From Candidatus Bandiella numerosa (GTDB lineage Bacteria > Pseudomonadota > Alphaproteobacteria > Rickettsiales > Midichloriaceae), in the NCBI RefSeq assembly GCF_021811875.1, contig NZ_JAJBJD010000029.1, forward strand, positions 1 through 8,908: a DNA stretch of 8,908 nt, read 5' to 3'. Position numbers and translations under genes: made by a program. Below are positions 1-7,881 of the stretch, piece by piece. Within the stretch, counting starts at the first letter, position 1. Each line of letters starts with the position of its first letter. The notes under the pieces are model-generated. The model saw only the letters and a program-made list of their open reading frames with translations. It did not search any database and was not told the origin of the DNA.

Positions 1-48
1 CTTACTCTTCTCTATACGTTCTTCTGCTTCTCTTACTAAAAATGACAT
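1..48 (-). CDS. 5' end of an unrecognised gene (partial, runs off the window)
   Basis: Only the first 16 codons are present. They start with ATG at 48-46 and read MSFLVREAEERIEKSK, a charged, probably helical N terminus that I cannot assign to a family. The start is well supported: a perfect AGGAGG Shine-Dalgarno (CCTCCT on the plus strand, 53-58) lies 4 bases upstream, stronger than any other ribosome-binding site in the window. The start is 31 bases beyond the stop of the truncated dprA on the same strand, so it may be read from the tsaB-icd transcript. I see no promoter or terminator in the short gap. It occupies the place where the rest of dprA should be, so it may belong to inserted or rearranged DNA. 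That is inference. Confidence 0.55.
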   Translation of the reverse strand, partial: MSFLVREAEERIEKSK

Positions 49-52
49 TTTG

Positions 53-58
53 CCTCCT
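53..58 (-). promoter_or_regulatory. Shine-Dalgarno AGGAGG of the leftmost partial gene
   Basis: Read on the minus strand, the six bases are the full consensus AGGAGG, followed by CAAA and then ATG (48-46). Most other genes here have weak or no recognisable ribosome-binding site, so this one supports a real start codon in a 48-base fragment that would otherwise be too short to call. Confidence 0.6.
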
Positions 59-79
59 CTTTCGTATGTACTTATCTTT

Positions 80-454
80 TCATTCTATCATATATGTTTC
101 TTTCTGCCTATTATGCAATGGTCTTAATAATGAGCTCGGATAATTCTCTTCACATGCAAGTATAATTTCTGCGCCATATTTTTTGCTCTCAGCTATTTCT
201 TTTTTGATAATTTGTTTAGACGGAACTAATTTTCCAATTGGAGATCCACCATTTTTAGCAAGTGTGTCAATATTTTGTAAAGCAGTCTCCGGATCTCCAT
301 ACATTTTGAGTAGTTGCACAAATGTCTTTGAGCCAACATTTTTAGTCCTTGCAAGCCTAATCCATGAAAATTTAAAATCGTCAGACTTCTTATTATTCAA
401 TAACTTAGCAAAATTTTTCAATTCTTTCGTTATATCCAAATTTTGTAGTGTCAA
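80..454 (-). pseudogene. dprA: Truncated DNA-processing protein DprA (N-terminal fragment)
   Basis: DprA (Smf) binds single-stranded DNA and loads RecA during natural transformation; family members are usually about 300-380 residues. This 124-residue frame keeps the N-terminal SAM-like helical region (about residues 28-75: WIRLARTKNVGSKTF, then QLLKMYGDPETAL) and the lead-in to the Rossmann fold (about 95-114: a KYGAEII strand and YPSSLLRPLHN). After about residue 114 (near position 110) the similarity stops and a short unrelated tail leads to TGA. The whole Rossmann domain that binds DNA and RecA is missing. The other two frames past the break do not continue DprA, so this is not a simple frameshift. 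The start is TTG at 454-452, five bases after the icd stop, with GGGAGAG inside the end of icd as ribosome-binding site. That suggests translational coupling. A stable short protein cannot be excluded, but it would lack the known active region. Confidence 0.75.
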
Positions 455-459
455 AATTT

Positions 460-1890
460 CTACTCTCCCTGAGCTAAGCTAAAACCAATATTATCATCGT
501 AATTAAATAAATTTATAATCGACACTATGTCAAGATCTAATTCAACTATTTTCTTATATAATATTAGGACGTCATTTTGCGAAATCCTATATTCTTTTTT
601 TGCTTTGAGAAATCTAAATCTGTAGAAATCTACTTCGGCTGTTGTCAATACTTTTGGCCAAATTAATAAGCCTCTATTTGATACCATATGTAATTTTAAA
701 ATTTCATCTAGTTTTTGTAATTGAGCGATCAATTGAGGCGTAAATTGAATTTTTATAAATATATCTGTTCCAATTAATTCGCATCTTTCATTATTATTAA
801 GAGTCTCTTTTATTGAAATTCGTTCATTGGCTGCAGGTTGAAATTTACTTATCAGTAAGCTCGGCTTGTTATCAAAATTATCAATAACTGCCTGTGTAAA
901 TTCAGAAGTTGAAAGCTTTTTTATACTTTTTTCTGGATTAAACATGTCGGCAGTATGCAACCCTTCTTCGATGGTCTTTAGCCAAGCGTTATAAATCATT
1001 TCTGCTTCATGATTTTTTCCCAAATGCTTTAGCATCATTATGGCAGAATTTAACAATCCCGAGGGATTAGCGATATTTTTCCCTGCAATATCTGGTGCTG
1101 AACCATGCACTGCTTCGAACATTGCATATTTTTTTCCAATATTTGCACTTCCTGCAAGCCCAACTGAACCAGACACCTCAGAAGCTATGTCTGACATAAT
1201 ATCTCCGTATAAATTGAGAGTAACTATAACATCAAAATTTTCGGGATTATTTGCAAGTTTTGCTGAAGCAATATCCACCAACATATGCTCCGCTTTTATA
1301 TTTGGATACTCAGGAGCAATTTTAAGAAAAATTTCTTGAAAGCAACCATCGGTAATTTTAAGAATATTACTTTTTGTAACGCAAGTTACCTTGTTGCGTT
1401 TATTTATTTTTGCATACTCAAATGCGTATCGAATAATTTTTTCACACCCTGATGTAGAAACCAATTTCATTGCAATCGTTGCGTTTTGAGTAAACCTATA
1501 TTCTATACCAGAATACAAATCTTCTTCATTTTCACGGATAATAACAACATCCATATTTTTGAATTTACCAATAAATGGATAGTAAGATGAAGAAGGGCGA
1601 ATATTAGCGAATAGTTCCAATGTTCTTCTAAATGTAACATTCAAACTCTTATAGCCTTTTCCTAAAGGAGTTGTAATTGGAGCTTTTAATAACACTTTAT
1701 TTCTTTTAATTACCTCCCATACATCATCTGATATTCCTGAGGAAAAACCTTTATTGTAAATTTTTTCACCAATTTCTATAGTTTCTACCTCTAAGCCAGT
1801 TTTAGCATGGCTTAAAATCTGCAAAACTGATTCCATAATTTCAGGACCAATTCCGTCCCCGTATGCTACAGTAATTCGATTATTCATCAT
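460..1890 (-). CDS. icd: Isocitrate dehydrogenase, long form with C-terminal extension
   Basis: This enzyme oxidatively decarboxylates isocitrate to 2-oxoglutarate in the cytosolic TCA cycle. The catalytic domain covers about residues 5-335. Visible are the substrate loop KSLNVTFRR (S82, N84, R88), R98, R119, the tyrosine in ENEEDLY (Y126), the lysine in VTKSN (K173), and the metal-binding aspartates D206 and D230/D234 (VDIASAK, LYGDIMSD). The coenzyme loop reads HGSAPDIAGKNIANP. Its Asp267-Ile268 stand where E. coli NADP-IDH has Lys344-Tyr345, which argues for NAD+ although relatives are often labelled NADP. A further domain of about 130 residues (345-476, ending FSLAQGE) matches the long type known in Thermus and Rickettsia. 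The first of two adjacent ATGs is preferred: GGAG at 1900-1897 sits 6 bases upstream of it. tsaB lies 23 bp upstream and truncated dprA follows 5 bp after the stop. Confidence 0.95.
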   Translation of the reverse strand: MMNNRITVAYGDGIGPEIMESVLQILSHAKTGLEVETIEIGEKIYNKGFSSGISDDVWEVIKRNKVLLKAPITTPLGKGYKSLNVTFRRTLELFANIRPSSSYYPFIGKFKNMDVVIIRENEEDLYSGIEYRFTQNATIAMKLVSTSGCEKIIRYAFEYAKINKRNKVTCVTKSNILKITDGCFQEIFLKIAPEYPNIKAEHMLVDIASAKLANNPENFDVIVTLNLYGDIMSDIASEVSGSVGLAGSANIGKKYAMFEAVHGSAPDIAGKNIANPSGLLNSAIMMLKHLGKNHEAEMIYNAWLKTIEEGLHTADMFNPEKSIKKLSTSEFTQAVIDNFDNKPSLLISKFQPAANERISIKETLNNNERCELIGTDIFIKIQFTPQLIAQLQKLDEILKLHMVSNRGLLIWPKVLTTAEVDFYRFRFLKAKKEYRISQNDVLILYKKIVELDLDIVSIINLFNYDDNIGFSLAQGE

Positions 1891-1896
1891 TTTAAA

Positions 1897-1900
1897 CTCC
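1897..1900 (-). promoter_or_regulatory. Ribosome-binding site of icd
   Basis: GGAG on the minus strand, 6 bases before the ATG at 1890-1888 and 9 before the second ATG at 1887-1885. It fits the first ATG somewhat better, but either start is possible and they differ by one methionine. Confidence 0.5.
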
Positions 1901-1913
1901 TATAAGTTAAATT

Positions 1914-2510
1914 TTAAGCGAGATAATTATTAATAATATATTGTGGCTTTAAATAATTTGATACCAAATTTTTTAAATTTTTTAATTTATGATTTGCAAA
2001 TTTGGCAATATGACTTGCATCTAAAAGAAATTTATCATTAACCTGATCAACATTCCCTACCAAATAAAGCTCTTTTTTAATCTTGCTTATCTCATCTTTT
2101 GTAATTATTTTGATTGGAGACGTATTGATTTTATTATAAAATTCCTGAAAATAGTATTTTTCTACTCCTGCCTCAAGTAAAACACCAATATTCTTTTCTT
2201 TATGATTAAAAGCAATTGTAGCTAGATTGCATATAGGCAATAACGGCACTTTTAAAGCAAAATGTAATGCGTTACCAACGCATATACCAACTCTGAGTCC
2301 AGTGAATTTACCTGGACCAATTGCCACCGCAATATAATTTAAATCGCTAAAACTTAATTTTAAATCGCTCATAGCTCCCTCTATCATCAAGTTAAGTGTT
2401 TCTGCTTGCTTATTTACTTTCTCATTATTTTTAAAATACATTACCTTATCATTTTCAGATATGGCTATAGATGCATATAAATATGACGTATCAAGTGTCA
2501 GTCCAATCAT
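1914..2510 (-). CDS. tsaB: tRNA t6A37 biosynthesis protein TsaB
   Basis: TsaB (YeaZ) is the scaffold partner of TsaD and TsaE. With TsaC they add threonylcarbamoyl to A37 of tRNAs that read ANN codons. The 198-residue protein has the ASKHA-type N-terminal strand (LTLDTS, residues 4-9), the QAETLNLMI helix that matches the HAE.L..MI segment of alphaproteobacterial TsaB, and the family signature as GPGKFTGLRVG (about 65-75), with Lys where Ser is usual. The C-terminal half is divergent and the protein is somewhat shorter than the common 210-240 residues. It starts with ATG at 2510-2508. No Shine-Dalgarno is evident, and the predicted promoter would leave only a short leader. It is the first gene of the minus-strand unit, 23 bp before icd, and diverges from recA. 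Confidence 0.9.
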   Translation of the reverse strand: MIGLTLDTSYLYASIAISENDKVMYFKNNEKVNKQAETLNLMIEGAMSDLKLSFSDLNYIAVAIGPGKFTGLRVGICVGNALHFALKVPLLPICNLATIAFNHKEKNIGVLLEAGVEKYYFQEFYNKINTSPIKIITKDEISKIKKELYLVGNVDQVNDKFLLDASHIAKFANHKLKNLKNLVSNYLKPQYIINNYLA

Positions 2511-2532
2511 ATAGTATAAAAATATTTAAAAA

Positions 2533-2561
2533 ATTGTAAGCTAAACAATATGAAAATGCAA
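2533..2561 (-). promoter_or_regulatory. Predicted sigma70-type promoter for tsaB-icd
   Basis: Read on the minus strand: a -35 element TTGCAT (2561-2556), a 17-base spacer and a -10 element TACAAT (2538-2533). Each hexamer has two or fewer mismatches to consensus and the spacing is ideal. Transcription would start near 2526, leaving a leader of about 16 bases before the tsaB ATG. In an AT-rich region such matches also arise by chance, so this is a prediction. Confidence 0.5.
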
Positions 2562-2650
2562 ATTCTTAAAATATTCCTGGCAATCTCATAAATCGAAATT
2601 TGATAAATTCTAATTGATCTCCAATCATATTGAGAAATAAAAGAAATTTG

Positions 2651-2678
2651 TTGAAACTATTCATACTTTATCTATACT
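2651..2678 (+). promoter_or_regulatory. Predicted sigma70-type promoter for the recA-ppdK-lepB-rnc-era unit
   Basis: A -35 element TTGAAA (2651-2656), a 16-base spacer and a -10 element TATACT (2673-2678) would start transcription near 2685, about 33 bases before recA. Both hexamers are close to consensus. Nothing resembling the alphaproteobacterial SOS box (GTTC-N7-GTTC) lies in the 207-bp intergenic region, so classical LexA control is not suggested. A second -10-like TATACA at 2694-2699 lacks an equally good partner. Confidence 0.55.
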
Positions 2679-2717
2679 GCAACTGAGTAATGCTATACAC
2701 AAATAAAATTCAAGCTT

Positions 2718-3740
2718 ATGGACAAAGAAAAGGCATTAGAAGCTGCATTAAGTCAGATAGAGAAAGCGTACGGGAAAGGCGCTATTATGAAACTTGGCGA
2801 AATGGAGGCTCAAAACATTGAATCAATACCATCAGGTTCGTTGGGTTTAGATATTGCCTTAGGAGTAGGAGGCTATCCAAAAGGAAGAGTTATTGAAATT
2901 TATGGTCCAGAAAGCTCAGGAAAAACGACATTAACACTTCATGCAATTGCTGAATGCCAAAAAAAGGGTGGGACATGCGCTTTTATTGACGCAGAACATG
3001 CTTTTGATAGGATTTATGCGAAAAAATTAGGAGTTGATGTAGATAAGTTAATTTTATCACAACCAGATTCCGGTGAGCAAGCGCTTGAGATAACTGATAC
3101 GTTGGTCAGATCAGGAGCATTTGACATGGTTATAATAGATAGCGTTGCAGCATTAGTACCTAAAGCAGAAATTGAAGGAGAAATGGGTGATAGTCATGTG
3201 GGATTACAAGCAAGATTGATGAGTCAAGCGCTTCGCAAATTAACTTCTAGTGTTTCCAAAACAAACACCATACTGTTTTTTATTAATCAAATTAGAATGA
3301 AAATTGGTATAATGTTTGGAAGTCCTGAAACAACTTCTGGGGGGAATGCGTTAAAATTCTATTCTTCTATAAGACTTGACATAAGGCGTATTGGCTCCAT
3401 AAAGGAAAAGGATGCAGTTATAGGTAATCAGACTAGAGTAAAGATTGTAAAAAATAAAGTTGCACCTCCCTTTAAGGTCGTAGAATTTGATATTATGTAT
3501 GGTGGAGGAATTTCAAAAGAAGGTGAGCTCATTGATATTGGGGTTACTGTAGATGTAATTAACAAATCAGGCTCATGGTATGCATATAAAGATCAAAAAA
3601 TTGGACAAGGTAAGGAAAATGCCAAGGTATTTTTAAAAGAAAATCCTGAAATATCGCAGGAGATTAAAGATAAGATATTGGAAATTAAGGAGCTTAATCC
3701 AGAAAAATTGGATGAGATTTCTATAAGTAACGCAGATTGA
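2718..3740 (+). CDS. recA: Recombinase A
   Basis: RecA polymerises on single-stranded DNA and catalyses ATP-dependent homologous pairing and strand exchange. The 340-residue protein is near-complete by family standards, with the short C-terminal tail typical of reduced genomes. It shows the Walker A GPESSGKT (63-70), Walker B VIIDS (138-142), loop L1 in [22 protein letters not shown], loop L2 in [15 protein letters not shown], and the C-terminal [18 protein letters not shown]. One oddity is the segment [15 protein letters not shown] (91-105), which is DAEHALDP.YA in most RecA proteins. The Leu-to-Phe and Pro-to-Arg changes are read directly from TTT and AGG codons. The ATG at 2718 gives the normal N terminus ([21 protein letters not shown]), but no Shine-Dalgarno is evident. 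Its stop overlaps the start of ppdK. Confidence 0.97.
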   Translation: MDKEKALEAALSQIEKAYGKGAIMKLGEMEAQNIESIPSGSLGLDIALGVGGYPKGRVIEIYGPESSGKTTLTLHAIAECQKKGGTCAFIDAEHAFDRIYAKKLGVDVDKLILSQPDSGEQALEITDTLVRSGAFDMVIIDSVAALVPKAEIEGEMGDSHVGLQARLMSQALRKLTSSVSKTNTILFFINQIRMKIGIMFGSPETTSGGNALKFYSSIRLDIRRIGSIKEKDAVIGNQTRVKIVKNKVAPPFKVVEFDIMYGGGISKEGELIDIGVTVDVINKSGSWYAYKDQKIGQGKENAKVFLKENPEISQEIKDKILEIKELNPEKLDEISISNAD

Positions 3741-6418
3741 TGAATAAAGAAAAAGAAGAGTCAAAAAAATATATTTTTCCTTTTGGAAATAATAAAGCCG
3801 AAGGAGGGAATCATCTAAAAGGTATTTTAGGTAATAAGGGAGCTGGTCTTGCTGAGATGAGCAAAATGAAGATTCCAGTACCTCCAGGGTTTACAATTTC
3901 GTCAAAAATATGCAAAGAATTCACTAATAACTCTAATCAGCTGCCAGAATCATTAAAGGAGCTAATTCTTAGCGCTATGACTCAGCTAGAAAATGCAATT
4001 GGATTAAAATTTGGAGATGAGAATAATCCATTGTTGATTTCCGTTAGATCGGGTGCTCAGATATCGATGCCAGGAATGATGGAGACAATCCTTAATTTAG
4101 GATTAAATGACACAACAGTAAAAGGACTTGCGAAAATTACAAAAAATCCCAGATTTGCTTATGATTCTTATAGAAGATACATTGAAATGTATAGCCATGT
4201 CGTGCTTGGATTAGACAAGTCAAAATTTGAAGCTATCTTACACAATAAAAAGGCTCTTCTTGGCATTAAGAAAGATCAAAATTTAACTGAAGAAAATTTA
4301 AAAGATGTCATTGATGAGTATAAGAATTTGGTTAAAAATATTCTAAACAAGGATTTTCCTCAAAACATCACCAATCAACTTTGGAGCGCCATATCGGCAG
4401 TTTTTAAATCCTGGAATGTACCGCGTGCTATCAAATATAGAAGTATGAATAATATTCCAAATGATGTTGGAACTGCAGTTAATATCCAAGCGATGGTTTT
4501 TGGAAACAAAGGCGAGGATTGCGCCACAGGCGTTGTATTTACAAGAAATCCATCCACTGGTGAAAATGAAATATTTGGAGAATATATTGTTAATGCTCAA
4601 GGTGAGGACATAGTATCTGGTGCGATTACTCCTAGCCCAATAAATATAAAATCTAAAGAGCAGTGCTTTGGGGATGAAAAATCACTTGAAGAATTAATGC
4701 CAAAGGCTTATCAGGAACTAAAAACCATTCTTCATAAGCTTGAGTTACATTATAAAGACATGCAGGATGTCGAATTTACGATAGAAAACGGTAAATGTTG
4801 GATATTACAAACTAGATCTGCTAAAAGAACGGCGCATGCCACTATAAAAATAGCGGTAGATATGATGCAGGAAGGTATATTAACTAAACAACAAGCCCTA
4901 GATAATATAGAGCCAGAAATAGTTGAAAAAGTTTTACATCCAAGTATTGATCCAAGGGCCGTAAAAATATTCCTTAGTAAAGGATTACCTGCTTCACCCG
5001 GTGCAGCATTTGGTAAAATTGCTCTTTCTTCAAGTAAAGCGGAGATAATGGCCAGGCATGGTGAAGTTATTTTAGTAAGAAATGAAACCAATCCAGAAGA
5101 TATTGGTGGTATAGGAGCTTCTTCTGGTATATTAACAGCTCGTGGAGGTATGACTTCTCATGCAGCTGTAGTAGCACGAGGTATGGGTAAACCATGTGTT
5201 ACAGGTGCATTCGAAGTAATGGTTGATAATGAGAAGAGTACTGTAAAAATTAATAATACGATCCTTAAAGAAGGAGAGCTCATTACAATCAATGGCTCAA
5301 GCGGTGAAATTTTTTTAGGTAAAGTAGGTACCATACAAACTAAATTAGACAAAAGCTTTGAAAATTTGATTGAAATAGCAGAAGAATTTGCACTTTTAAA
5401 AGTTATGGCAAATGCTGAAACAATAAAAGACGCAAAAGTTGCTAAAAATTTTAACGCTTGTGGAATAGGTCTTTGTAGAACCGAGCATATGTTTTTCCAA
5501 GAGGATAGAATTAACATTTTTAGAGAAATGATCCTCTCCCAAAATTTGGAAGAACGCTCAAAAATTCTCAACCAGTTACTGTTTTATCAAGAAGAAGATT
5601 TTTACCAACTATTTAAAATTATGAGTGGATTGCCAGTAACTATTAGATTACTAGATCCACCACTTCATGAATTTTTTCCACAAAATGATGAAGATGAACT
5701 GGGGCATATGAGCCAATTAATGTCTTTGAATCTTAAAGATATCAAAAATAGGGTCAATTCTCTTAAAGAAGCTAATCCAATGTTAGGCCATAGGGGATGC
5801 AGGCTTGCAATTACATATCCTGAAATATACCAGATGCAAGTGAAGGCGATTCTTAGAGCAACTCACAGATGCATTAAAGAAAGCATTGTAACTATTCCAG
5901 AAATTATGGTTCCACTGGTAATGAATAAAGCAGAATTTATGATGTTAAAAAGCCTCATTAATGACACAGCTAATACGCTTGAAAAGGAATTAAATACTAA
6001 GTTTGTATATAAATTAGGAAGTATGATTGAACTTCCTGCTGCAGTTATCAATGCTGGTGAGATAGCGAGCGAAGCAGATTTTATAAGTTTTGGTACTAAT
6101 GATCTTACGCAAACATGTCTTGGCATTTCACGAGATGATGCAGGTAAATTTTTAAGAACGTACATGGAAAAGGGTATTTTTTTTGAAGATCCTTTTTCCT
6201 CCATTCATGAGCAAACGGTTGGTGAGCTATTAAAAATGGCGGTTATAAGTAGTAAAAAGCACAATCCTGCCATTAAAATTGGAATTTGTGGTGAACATGC
6301 TGGAGATCCTGCTTCAATAAAGTTTTTTAATAAATTAAAAATTGATTATATATCCTGCTCCCCTTTCAGGATACCTATTGCCAAGGTATCGGCAGGAAAA
6401 TATAATGCTAAGGTATAA
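3740..6418 (+). CDS. ppdK: Pyruvate, phosphate dikinase
   Basis: PPDK reversibly interconverts pyruvate, ATP and phosphate with PEP, AMP and pyrophosphate. In Rickettsiales that lack full glycolysis it probably links pyruvate to PEP. All three parts of the 892-residue enzyme are present: an N-terminal ATP-grasp nucleotide-binding region (GNKGAGLAEM at 31-40, VRSGAQISMPGMM near 101, GEDCATGVVFTRNPSTG), the swivelling phosphohistidine domain with GGMTSHAAVVARG (catalytic His474), and the PEP/pyruvate TIM barrel (GLCRTEHMFF from 577, GHRGCRLAITYPEI, SFGTNDLTQT, and GICGEHAGDP with catalytic Cys850). I start it at ATG 3740, whose A is the last base of the recA stop (TGATG). A TTG one codon upstream (3737) is a possible alternative. 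No clear ribosome-binding site is visible, so expression probably depends on coupling to recA. lepB follows after 2 bases. Confidence 0.96.
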   Translation: MNKEKEESKKYIFPFGNNKAEGGNHLKGILGNKGAGLAEMSKMKIPVPPGFTISSKICKEFTNNSNQLPESLKELILSAMTQLENAIGLKFGDENNPLLISVRSGAQISMPGMMETILNLGLNDTTVKGLAKITKNPRFAYDSYRRYIEMYSHVVLGLDKSKFEAILHNKKALLGIKKDQNLTEENLKDVIDEYKNLVKNILNKDFPQNITNQLWSAISAVFKSWNVPRAIKYRSMNNIPNDVGTAVNIQAMVFGNKGEDCATGVVFTRNPSTGENEIFGEYIVNAQGEDIVSGAITPSPINIKSKEQCFGDEKSLEELMPKAYQELKTILHKLELHYKDMQDVEFTIENGKCWILQTRSAKRTAHATIKIAVDMMQEGILTKQQALDNIEPEIVEKVLHPSIDPRAVKIFLSKGLPASPGAAFGKIALSSSKAEIMARHGEVILVRNETNPEDIGGIGASSGILTARGGMTSHAAVVARGMGKPCVTGAFEVMVDNEKSTVKINNTILKEGELITINGSSGEIFLGKVGTIQTKLDKSFENLIEIAEEFALLKVMANAETIKDAKVAKNFNACGIGLCRTEHMFFQEDRINIFREMILSQNLEERSKILNQLLFYQEEDFYQLFKIMSGLPVTIRLLDPPLHEFFPQNDEDELGHMSQLMSLNLKDIKNRVNSLKEANPMLGHRGCRLAITYPEIYQMQVKAILRATHRCIKESIVTIPEIMVPLVMNKAEFMMLKSLINDTANTLEKELNTKFVYKLGSMIELPAAVINAGEIASEADFISFGTNDLTQTCLGISRDDAGKFLRTYMEKGIFFEDPFSSIHEQTVGELLKMAVISSKKHNPAIKIGICGEHAGDPASIKFFNKLKIDYISCSPFRIPIAKVSAGKYNAKV

Positions 6419-6420
6419 AC

Positions 6421-7197
6421 ATGAGGCTTATTGATAACTATATTAAATTAATATTTTCTTATAAAAATTTTAAGGAATTATTAAATTCATTAGCATTTGC
6501 ATTTATTTTTGCATTTATTTTTCAAACATTCATATATCAACCCTTTAAAATTCCTTCTGGTTCAATGAAACCAGGATTACAAATCGGTGATTATCTTTTT
6601 GTAGAGAAATTTGCTTATGGCTATAACAATAGTTCCCTCTCATTCATGCTCAATAGATTTGATTTGTTTAACGAATCATTCTTTTTTGATACACCTAAAA
6701 GAGGTGATGTTATAGTTTTTTTATTGCCAAAAGATAGTAGTATACATTACATAAAAAGGTTGATTGGTCTTCCTGATGATGAAATACAAATTAAAGATGG
6801 GCTATTATATATTAACAATGTCGCTGTAAAGAGGGAGCCGAAGGGGCAAAAAATTGATATAGAGCAAAATGTTATTCCATATGTAAAAAATATTTTTGAG
6901 GAAACTCTCCCAAATGGAGTGAATTACACAATATACACAGATAATGGTCGGAAAAGCTATCAAAATAACTTTGATCATAATGATACTCCTGTTTACAAAG
7001 TTCCAAAGGGACATTATTTTTTTATGGGTGATAATAGAGATAATTCTATAGATAGCAGATTTTTGAAAAAAGTGGGTTATGTTCCAAAAAACAAAATTCT
7101 TGGAAAAGCTAAAATATTATTTTGGACATCTGATTTTTCAGTGCTAGACTTTATCACGAAGTTCGAAACAAATAGGGCTTTTAAAATGATTGAATGA
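6421..7197 (+). CDS. lepB: Signal peptidase I
   Basis: Signal peptidase I is a membrane-bound Ser/Lys protease that removes signal peptides from exported proteins on the outer face of the inner membrane. The 258-residue protein has one hydrophobic segment (about 22-40, rich in Phe, Ala and Ile). It is followed by IPSGSMKPGL with the nucleophile Ser48, then GDYLFVEKFAYG, HYIKRLIGLPDDEI with the general base Lys112, and the conserved box GDNRDNSIDSR near 202-212. The C-terminal strand region is intact. A single N-terminal membrane anchor is usual in alphaproteobacteria; E. coli LepB has two. The start follows the ppdK stop by only 2 bases. The next gene, rnc, lies in the same frame, 9 bases beyond the TGA. 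Confidence 0.96.
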   Translation: MRLIDNYIKLIFSYKNFKELLNSLAFAFIFAFIFQTFIYQPFKIPSGSMKPGLQIGDYLFVEKFAYGYNNSSLSFMLNRFDLFNESFFFDTPKRGDVIVFLLPKDSSIHYIKRLIGLPDDEIQIKDGLLYINNVAVKREPKGQKIDIEQNVIPYVKNIFEETLPNGVNYTIYTDNGRKSYQNNFDHNDTPVYKVPKGHYFFMGDNRDNSIDSRFLKKVGYVPKNKILGKAKILFWTSDFSVLDFITKFETNRAFKMIE

Positions 7198-7206
7198 TGT
7201 TTTTTT

Positions 7207-7881
7207 GTGAAACTAGAACTAGATGATTATAAATTTAAAGATACTAATCTACTCAGAATAGCGTTAACGCATCCTAGTGCTGTTAAGAATAAAATTGAAG
7301 AGGTAAGTTACGAAAGAATGGAGTTTTTAGGAGATAGCGTTTTAAATGTCGTGATTGCAGATGTTGTGTATCATAGATTTAACAGCTATTCTGAAGGAGA
7401 ATTATCGATTATTCTTGCCAATCTAGTTAACTCTAAGACAATAGTTAAAGTAGCTAAAAAGCTTAGTATGGGAGAAAAAATTATTCTTGATAATGGAGAG
7501 GAGCAGTGCGGTGGCAGGGAAAATCCCAATAATTTGGAAAATGTTTTAGAGGCTGTTATAGCTGCTATTTATTTAGATAGTGATTTTATTACTATTAAGG
7601 ATATCGTTAGTAATTGGTGGGCAGAATTTTTTACTGACATAAACAAGTTATTTCAAAAAGATTATAAGTCACAGTTACAAGAATTAATCCAGAAAAGGTA
7701 TAAAATATTACCAAAATATAAAACAGAAGATAAAGATGGTGAGCCACATGAGCCAATATTTACCATATCAGTATCACTTAAGAATAAATATAAATTTAAG
7801 GCTCAAGGGAAAACAAAAAAAGAGGCAGAACAAAAAGCCGCTGAAGAAATGCTAAATTTTATCAATAGTAATAATGAATAA
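7207..7881 (+). CDS. rnc: Ribonuclease III
   Basis: RNase III cleaves double-stranded RNA, including the 30S rRNA precursor. The 224-residue protein has an N-terminal nuclease domain (about 1-150) with the signature YERMEFLGDSVL (E36, E39, D43), and a C-terminal double-stranded RNA-binding domain (about 155-222, ending KTKKEAEQKAAEEML). At the second metal site the motif reads LENVLEAVIAAIYLD: Glu115 is kept, but Asn112 stands where E. coli has Asp114. I recall the same Asn in Rickettsia orthologues, so this is probably a lineage trait and not inactivation. The start is GTG at 7207. It is the only usual start between the lepB TGA, which is in the same frame, and the conserved N terminus. No Shine-Dalgarno is seen; the leader is a run of T. 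It overlaps era by 8 bases. Confidence 0.95.
   Translation: MKLELDDYKFKDTNLLRIALTHPSAVKNKIEEVSYERMEFLGDSVLNVVIADVVYHRFNSYSEGELSIILANLVNSKTIVKVAKKLSMGEKIILDNGEEQCGGRENPNNLENVLEAVIAAIYLDSDFITIKDIVSNWWAEFFTDINKLFQKDYKSQLQELIQKRYKILPKYKTEDKDGEPHEPIFTISVSLKNKYKFKAQGKTKKEAEQKAAEEMLNFINSNNE

Noticed and set aside
1040..1339. Plus-strand 99-codon open frame inside icd
   Set aside because: It is antisense to the conserved IDH active-site region and has no recognisable protein features.
2511..2717. CtrA (TTAA-N7-TTAA), DnaA box or SOS box between tsaB and recA
   Set aside because: No match to either half-site pair. CTATACACA near 2692-2700 is only a poor DnaA-box match and stands alone.
4343..6204. 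Several long minus-strand open frames inside ppdK
   Set aside because: All are shadows of an intact, fully recognisable ppdK. None has family motifs or a ribosome-binding site.
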